A DNA stretch of 64,000 nt. Origin: Avena insularis. Lineage: Eukaryota > Streptophyta > Magnoliopsida > Poales > Poaceae. The notes under the pieces were generated by a model, which saw only the letters and a list, made by a program, of their open reading frames with translations, did no database searches and had not been told where the DNA came from. The position numbers and the translations under genes were made by a program. Positions 58,195 to 64,000 of the stretch are shown here, in pieces. The DNA lies in contig CM042697.1 in NCBI GenBank assembly GCA_023614405.1, forward strand, positions 187,859,189 to 187,923,188. Reading direction: 5' to 3'. Within the stretch, counting starts at the first letter, position 1. Every line of letters begins with the position of its first letter.

Positions 58195-58620
58195 CTATAG
58201 CATCAAAATACTCAAGATACAATCTACCAATCACAAATCTAATTGGACAAGCGGAGGAGGCACATACCAAGGAGAAATCCCTCCAAAAATCAGCAGCAAA
58301 GATGGGCTGAGCAAGGAGATCGAAATTCATGAGCAAGAACGACAGGAACTCGAGCTTGCGAAAGTTTTCCGATGTTTTTGGGAGAGAGAAAGAAGATGGC
58401 TGGGAGGAGGCATCTTGGAGGGTGATAGGTGGGCCACACCCCGACCAGACGCCACCTGGGGGCTGGCCATGCCATCCAGGGGTGTGCTGGCCTGGGGAGG
58501 CCCCCTGGCCACTCCAGGTGTCCCTCTGCCCGTTTTTTCGAGGAAAAATTTATTTTGAATTTTTCGGGAAACTTTATTTTTGGCCAATTTTCAGGGTATG
58601 AAAATTGATTCTCACAGAAA
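58195..58620 (-). promoter_or_regulatory. LTR-like module before the third ORF of Gypsy-D
   Basis: In the sense direction there is an AT-rich AAAAATT stretch, then a GC-rich segment with GGCCAGCACACCCCTGG and GGTGTGGCCCACC words, then a CTTTCTCTCTCCC leader before the ORF. The layout copies the Gypsy-D LTR (54620-54400 read on the minus strand). The TATA position is weak (CACCTATCACC). Confidence 0.45.
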
Positions 58621-58910
58621 AGATTTTTTTTAGAAGAAGCAAAATCAAACCAAAACCAAAACTATAGAAGTTCTAAGACACTCTAACAAGCAAACAACTA
58701 GCAAAACCAACAAGAGAAAAGGCGAAGACTAGGAAGGAGAAAAGTAAAAGTGATCAAGAATAACCACAGTGAAAGCATTATTTTGTTTATTAAAATCCTT
58801 TTGTTAACAAGGTTGATCAAGTCTTGTTACCAAAACAACCTTATATGAAACAAAACTTTGCATTCCACAAAGTTATTATGTTACCTCAAACTTGATAGCA
58901 ATGGTCCCAA
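58621..58910 (-). other. Spacer between protease and third ORF of Gypsy-D
   Basis: A-rich on the plus strand, with no coding signal. This is where RT, RNase H and integrase would be expected. Nothing of them is visible. Confidence 0.6.
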
Positions 58911-61337
58911 TCATAATAGTTTCAAAATTTGTTGTGGAATGGGACAATATATTTCTCCAACCTTGATGCTCTCAATATTTTCAATGGAATTCAGGCAATA
59001 GCTCTTAGCAACCTTCTTGGGGAAATAGATAGTGTGCTCTTTGTCATTAATATTAAATGTTACTTTTCCTTGATTGCAATTGATGACAGCACCTGCAGTA
59101 TTAAGAAAACGTCTCCCAAGAATAATAGACATATTATCTTCTTCACGCATTTCAAGAAAAACAAAATCAGGTAAAACCAATAAATTATGAGCCACTTGAA
59201 CAGGAACATCCTCACATATACCAACAAGAATAGTAGTTGACTTCTCATCCATTTGCAAAGATATATCAGTTGGTATCAACTTTTATAGTTGGAGTCTCTT
59301 GTAGAGAGAAAAGGCATAACACTAACTCCAGCTCCCAAATCACATAAAGCAGTTCTAACATAACTGTTCTTAATAGAGCAAGGAATAGTTGGTATACCTG
59401 GATCACCAAGTTTCTTTGGAACCTTACCATTGAAGGAATAATTAGCAAGCAGAGTAGAAATTTCCTCATTAGGAATCTTCCTTTTATTAGAGACAATATC
59501 CTTCATATAATTTGAATAAAGATGCAATTAATAGCATCAGTCAAAGGAATTTGCAAAAATAAAGGCTTCATACACTCACAAAACTTGTTGTAGTGTACTT
59601 CCTCCTTTGACTTGTGTTTCTTACCTGGAAAAGGCATAGGTTTCTGCACCCAAGGTTCTCTCTCACTACCATGTTTCTTAGCAATAAAATCATCCTTTGT
59701 GTACCTGGTGTTCTTAGTGTGCTTCTCAGGCTCTTCCTCAACTTCCTCCTTATCAGGAGCATCATTTTTATCATTACCACTCTTAGTTTCAGCATCAGAG
59801 ACAAATATACTATTAGGATCTACACCAGGTTCAAGTGGTTCCTCAATTATTTTATGTTTCTTTTTTATTTCTCTTATGAGGACTACCACTACTTTAAAGT
59901 TGTTGAAAATCCTGCTCACTTATTTTAGGGTGTCCTTCAGGATATAAAGGATCTTGAGTAACTATACCACTCCTAGTTCTAATTCCATAAGCATGTTTAT
60001 CTCCTGAGGCATTAACTAGCATATCATTTTGTACCTTAGCAAGTTGATCAATTTGAGTTTGAACCATCAAAGCATTTTAATATCATTGGAAGTTCTTTCC
60101 ATAATATCTTTCAACTCTTTAATAGCTCTAGAGTTTTCCAATAAATGATTCTGAACTTGTTTATTAAAACTACCTTGTTTAATAATAAATGTGTCAAGTT
60201 CCTCTAAGCATTGATCAGGAGGCTTACAATAGGGAATATCCCCTTCATCAAAGTGGAGAGAGTCTACCTCAATAGTAGATGAGTGGGGAATTGGCTTACA
60301 TAATTCTTCTATAGGAGGTAGATTCTTCACATCTTCAGCTCTAATACCTTTCTCCTTTAGACATTTCTTAGCTTCTTTCATCACTTTATAATTTAATGAA
60401 ATTACTCCCCTCTTCCTTGGTGTTGGTGTTGGAACTGGTTCAGGCACAACTGGTTCAAGAGTAATAGGCTCGGGTGTATTTAGCTCAGTTGAAGTCCAAT
60501 CATCATAATTTTTGCTTATCTTAGCCATTAATTCTCCAGCATCTGTAGGAGTTCTTTTCCTAAAAACACAATCAGCAAAGATATCTAGGTATGTCCTATA
60601 ATCATCAGTTAGTCCATTATAATAAATATCAAGAAGCTCATTTTTAGGTAATGGACATCCAGGATGTGCATGAATCAAGGCACAGAACCTTGTCCATGAC
60701 TCAAGCAATTCTCTTCTTCTCCCTGTTTAAAATCAAAAAGTCTATGCAAAGCAGCATGTCTAGCACTGGGAGGAAAATATTTCTGGAAGAAAGAAGCAAT
60801 CAAGCAATCAGGGCTATCAATAGAACCAGAAGGTAATCTATTAAACCAAGCCTTAGCTTTTCCTTTTAGTGAAAAAGGGAATATCTTTGTAACATTGTAC
60901 TTGCGCATCTTAAAATCATCAGAGAATAAAGCACTCATAGTGGAAAGCTAATTCATATGAGCTACAACACTCTCATTTTCAGTCCCACAAAAAGGTTCTT
61001 TCTCAACAATGTCTAAATAGGATAAATCAAGAGAGAAATCATAATCTTTATCTTTTATATCTATGGGAGAGGTGGCAAACTTAGGATCAGAGGACAGTTT
61101 AGGAATAATGGTATGTCTAGCAAGGAGACTCTTAATAGCACTATCACCATGTGTGTTTCGGCATTCTTCAACAAATTCATCAGTAAACTCAATGTAGCCA
61201 TCATTAATATCATAACTCTCTCTAGACTCAAGTGAGCTAACATGTGTAAAAGTGTCTTCACTAGGAGTTTCAGTATTTCCTAGATCAGCCATAGTAGCAT
61301 CTAGGAAAGGACCTAATGAACCACTCGCATCAAGCAC
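58911..61337 (-). pseudogene. Gypsy-D gag-protease, broken
   Basis: Pieces in sense order are 60948-61337, 60675-60938, 60067-60708, 59503-59919, 59276-59527 and 58911-59279. Gag shows FPFSLKGKAKAWFNRLP and FFQKYFPPS, then LLDIYYNGLTDDYRTYLD, then a Pro/Glu linker (TLEPVVPEPVPTPTPRKRG). An acidic linker (DKEEVEEEPEKH) leads into protease. The protease active-site strand is intact (CDLGAGVSVMP) and the C-terminal part reads SIILGRRFLNTAGAVIN, in another frame. At least four shifts or stops separate the pieces. Gag of this type forms the particle, so the element may once have packaged itself while borrowing RT and integrase. Confidence 0.88.
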
Positions 61338-61598
61338 AGTAGAAGTAACATCATGAGCATTAAAAGCAGTTTCAGATTTAGCAGTAGTAGTAGTGTGTGT
61401 AGCATGAGTATGTGGTGGTGGTGTAACAAGCTTACTTATAACAAACGGTGAATCAAGAGCAGCAGAGGTGTTTAGGACTGTACCTCTTCTTGTAGTGGAT
61501 GGTTAAATAGGAAACTTTCCATCACGAGACTTCCCCATGATGAAAGGACTAGCAGTGAACAATAATAGATCCAAGTGAACTTACAAATAAAGCTATGC
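61338..61598 (-). mobile_element. Gypsy-D leader between primer site and gag
   Basis: Short leader with a GTAGTAGTAGTGTGTGTAGC repeat near 61385-61405. No separate gene was seen. Confidence 0.6.
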
Positions 61599-61616
61599 TC
61601 CCCAACAACGGCGCCA
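61599..61616 (-). other. Primer binding site of Gypsy-D (tRNA-Asp type)
   Basis: The sense sequence TGGCGCCGTTGTTGGGGA matches the tRNA-Asp complement at all but two positions. It lies 11 bases from the LTR. Confidence 0.9.
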
Positions 61617-61627
61617 GAAAATAGTCT

Positions 61628-62518
61628 TGATGACCCACAAGTATAGGGGATCGCAACAGTCTTCGAGGGTAGTATTACCCAATTTATTGATTCAACACAA
61701 GGGGAGCCAAAGAATACTTGCAAGCCTTAACAACTGAGTTGTCAATTCAGCTGCACCTGGAAATAGTTCTTGCTCACAGAAGTTTATCAGTAGCAACAGT
61801 TTGTAGTAGCAACAGCAAAGCAACAACAATAACAAAACATGATAAATAGTAATAGTAGTAGCAAACAGTAGGATATGAGCGTGGTAGGCATAGGGATGGA
61901 TGGACGGGAATTGCATGGACGAGTCTAAACATCTAACTTCAAGATCTAGGGCAATTGCAGATAAATAAGGATAAACATCCAAGTACTAAACAATCATAGG
62001 CATGTGCTCCATATATAGTCATGCGTGCTCGCAATGAGAACTCGCATAACATCTTTTGTCCTGCCAGCCCGTGGCAGCGGGGCCTCCAGGGAATTACTGG
62101 CAATTAAGGTGCTCCTTTTAATAGAGCACCAGAGCAAAGCATTAACACTCAGTGAACACATGTGATCCTCACATCACAGCCATCCCCTCTAGTTGTCCCA
62201 CTTTCTGTCACTTCGGGGCCTTTGGATCCAGACAATGGTATGTGTACACAACCTGTAGACAAGATCACAAACAATACTATCATAATGATTCAATAATAAG
62301 TTCAGATCTGAGATCATGGCACTCGGGCCCTAGTGACAAGCATTAAGCACAACAAGTTGCAACAAAGTCAAATAGCACTAATAGAGATACTAGGCACCAT
62401 GCCCTAATAATCTTATTCGATTACATGATAGAACTCATCCAATCCCTACCATACCCATAGCCTACAGCAGGGGATTACTCACTCATGGATGAGGGAATCA
62501 TTGATGGTTGATGGAGAG
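61628..62518 (-). mobile_element. Gypsy-D 5' LTR, cut by Gypsy-E
   Basis: Matches 53383-54240 closely, with one extra ~40-bp stretch near 61800-61840 (TAGCAACAGCAAAGCAACAAC). It ends at GATGGAGAG where Gypsy-E begins. Confidence 0.92.
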
Positions 62519-62766
62519 TGATACATCCAATTTGCATCACCATTCTATATCATAATTTGCCTCTATTCATTGATATATGTCTTATTATGAGGTATTACTT
62601 ATGTCTTTTCCTCTGTTTTTGCATGTTGGATGATTCTTGGAGGATGGACTGCCGGAGTCAGGTTTCTGATGGAAAAAGAGGTGTTTTGATGCAATTTCGC
62701 AAAGATCAGAAAATACCAGGAAAATATTGGAAAATTATATTTTCCCAGAAGATGGAGGAAGCCAGA
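62519..62766 (+). mobile_element. Gypsy-E LTR, first part (Gypsy-C family)
   Basis: TGATACATCCAATTTGCATC and onward aligns with the Gypsy-C LTR start. It is cut after CCAGA (62762-62766) by solo LTR F. Confidence 0.9.
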
Positions 62767-63485
62767 TGTCGGGGATATAACCCCAGGTACCCCAGAGTTG
62801 ATACATAAATGAGAAACAAGAATAGACGAAAGTATATTTGAAGAGAGAATATCAAATAGAAAAGGGAAAAAGACAGGAAAGAACAACTGGGCCGAGTAAG
62901 GGGAATCTCGGCCCAGTCCACAATCTCCATGGCTGAATTAACTAGGAGGAAAGGGAAACAACCCGGCTGGGCCGAATTATCCCCAGCCGGCTCATTAGCC
63001 GAATCGCCTTACCGCCTCGCCGTTCCCGCTGGATCAACCCGACACCTACGCTCCTCCCCGCCAATCTGCCTCAAGAAAGCCCCTCGGCTCTCCAAATTGC
63101 TCAGTCACCACCTCGCTCCCTCCATTACCTCCGGTGGGCCGAGAACAGGCTGCTCCATCTGGGCCGAATAGGAGCTACCTCGGCCGGGCTGAGCAAGACT
63201 CACTGGCTGGCATCTCGCCACCTGGGCCACTTCTTCTCCTAGGCCGAGTCAGCCAAGGCCTGGGCCGAGTTTCTGCTTCGCCCGGGACGTCTGGGCCGAA
63301 TCAGTTCACCCCAGACGCCCTGTTATTCACCCCCGAACGCTTCCTCGACCGCTACATCGACATACCTTCAGGCCAAGACAAGATCAACAAGTCCCGTGCC
63401 AGTCTTAGGACGCCCAGGGCTCAGACTGGCACATGGCATAAGGAATATGCCTTTGGCATCAAGAATATGCTAAGGAATATGTCAT

Positions 63486-63534
63486 GGCATCTCCGAAGAT
63501 GCCAAGGCATATGCTGAGCATCTAAGAAGATGCT
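63486..63534 (+). repeat. Two adjacent hairpins in the U3 of solo LTR F
   Basis: GGCATCT-CCGA-AGATGCC (63486-63503) and AGCATCT-AAGA-AGATGCT (63517-63534). Around them AATATGC(C/T) words repeat (63435-63545). They lie about 60-100 bases upstream of the TATA box. Confidence 0.8.
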
Positions 63535-63590
63535 AGGAATATGCCGCTTAGATACCGAACGTGGGGAACAAGTCTTGTCCCCTGGGCTCC

Positions 63591-63600
63591 CCTTTATAAG
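63591..63600 (+). promoter_or_regulatory. TATA box of solo LTR F
   Basis: CCTTTATAAG followed by GAGCACCAGG. Confidence 0.75.
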
Positions 63601-63953
63601 GAGCACCAGGGGGATCGTTCTCAAGGAGGCGCCCGAAGGGCTCCTCCCCTCTCTGCTCACTATGAGCTCTCCTTCTTCTTCTTCCTCCACTCTCACAGAG
63701 AAATCTAGCTAGGAGGATAGGGGATACAGCTCAAGGAGCATGGTTGTAGCCACAAGTATGGCAAGATTATGAGAGATTAGATGTATAGAATGAGATGTTA
63801 TCTCCACTTGAGAGCTTTAATCCAATATACATTGTATTTCTCTTTGTTCATACGAGTGCGGTCTTCACTGCATCATCCCTCCCCGGATTCCTCCACGTCC
63901 ATCGGCCCCAACTTTAGCCTACCCATGGCATATGCCGTGATACCACCACGACA

Positions 63954-64000
63954 CCAGAAGGGGAGGCGTAGCCAGGCCACAGGGGGCCCACACCCCTAGG
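63954..64000 (+). mobile_element. Gypsy-E LTR continues
   Basis: CCAGAAGGGGAGGCG onward matches the Gypsy-C LTR at 47325-47370. The element runs out of the window. Confidence 0.85.

Larger units (their letters stand above)
53383..62518 (-). mobile_element. Gypsy-D, Athila-like element without RT or integrase
   Basis: LTRs begin TG(A/T)TGACCCACAAG and the left one ends GGACGTATCA. The tRNA-Asp primer site is at 61599-61616. The order in the sense direction is 5' LTR, gag, protease, LTR-like module, large third ORF, internal polypurine tract, 3' UTR with the shared block, stem-loop, 3' polypurine tract, 3' LTR. The span between protease and third ORF has no RT, RNase H or integrase. The 5' LTR is cut at 62518 by Gypsy-E. 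The second target duplication is outside the window. Confidence 0.9.
62767..63953 (+). mobile_element. Solo LTR F (gypsy-type)
   Basis: Begins TGTCGGGGATATAACCCC and ends ACCACCACGACA. CCAGA is repeated at 63954-63958. It is rich in GGGCCGA words. It has a TATA box at 63591-63600 and two adjacent hairpins upstream of it. The AT-rich end is not coding. The family is not certain. Confidence 0.9.

Noticed and set aside
53378..62518. Gypsy-D as two separate solo LTRs
   Set aside because: Both LTRs face the same way and enclose a primer site, gag-protease and polypurine tract at the correct ends.

Overview
This window is grass nuclear DNA, almost certainly from a Triticeae species (the wheat, barley, rye and Aegilops group). 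It holds one large nest of transposable elements and no host gene that I can support. The assignment rests on three things. One is a copia LTR beginning TGAAGGGAATATGCCCGAG, of the WIS/Angela/BARE type. The second is a set of Athila-like Ty3/gypsy elements with tRNA-Asp primer sites. The third is a CACTA transposon with CACTACTAGGAAAATG ends. I cannot name the species.

Labels used below. Gypsy-A (minus) is the outer Athila-like element. Its 3' LTR (6340-7501, 15739-16111) is split by Copia-K (7502-15733, duplication GTTTC). Its 3' UTR (16112-17245) is split by Gypsy-G, a chromodomain gypsy element (minus) whose 3' LTR lies in three pieces (17246-19840, 49213-49326, 52714-53058) and whose integrase tail is at 53076-53382. 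Inside the Gypsy-G LTR sit Gypsy-B (19841-49212, duplication ACGGG) and solo LTR X (49327-52713, duplication AAGGG). Gypsy-B holds a 10.5 kb CACTA element (21768-32286, duplication AAT) and Gypsy-C (36660-48605, duplication TATAC). The left LTR of Gypsy-C carries a copia solo LTR (36942-38232, duplication CCACA). Gypsy-D (53383-62518, minus) sits in the Gypsy-G integrase. Gypsy-E (from 62519) cuts the 5' LTR of Gypsy-D, and solo LTR F (62767-63953, duplication CCAGA) sits in Gypsy-E. This gives five insertion levels. The left 6.3 kb holds another gypsy LTR (1-3614), an unclassified AT-rich stretch and a possible further LTR fragment.

The coding content is that of the elements and is mostly decayed. 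Gypsy-C has gag, protease, RT/RNase H and integrase segments with stops and frameshifts, plus a small coiled-coil third ORF. Gypsy-D has gag-protease and a large third ORF but no RT or integrase. Gypsy-B has gag-protease only. Copia-K has well-matched LTRs around a ruined pol. The CACTA element has a truncated TNPD-like gene, a multi-exon TNPA-like gene with a degenerate Ulp1-like segment, and an intact 81-residue ORF with an RNase H1 N-terminal (RHBD)-like domain.

The most interesting signals are non-coding. A perfect or nearly perfect 8-bp stem-loop lies exactly 19 nt inside the 3' LTR of all four Athila-like elements, with stem sequences that change in a compensating way. A second polypurine tract matching each element's own 3' tract lies about 2 kb upstream in Gypsy-B, -C and -D. 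An LTR-like GC-rich module lies before the third ORF of Gypsy-C and Gypsy-D. Six ~200-bp tandem units in the CACTA element each fold into a hairpin whose middle stem co-varies between copies.
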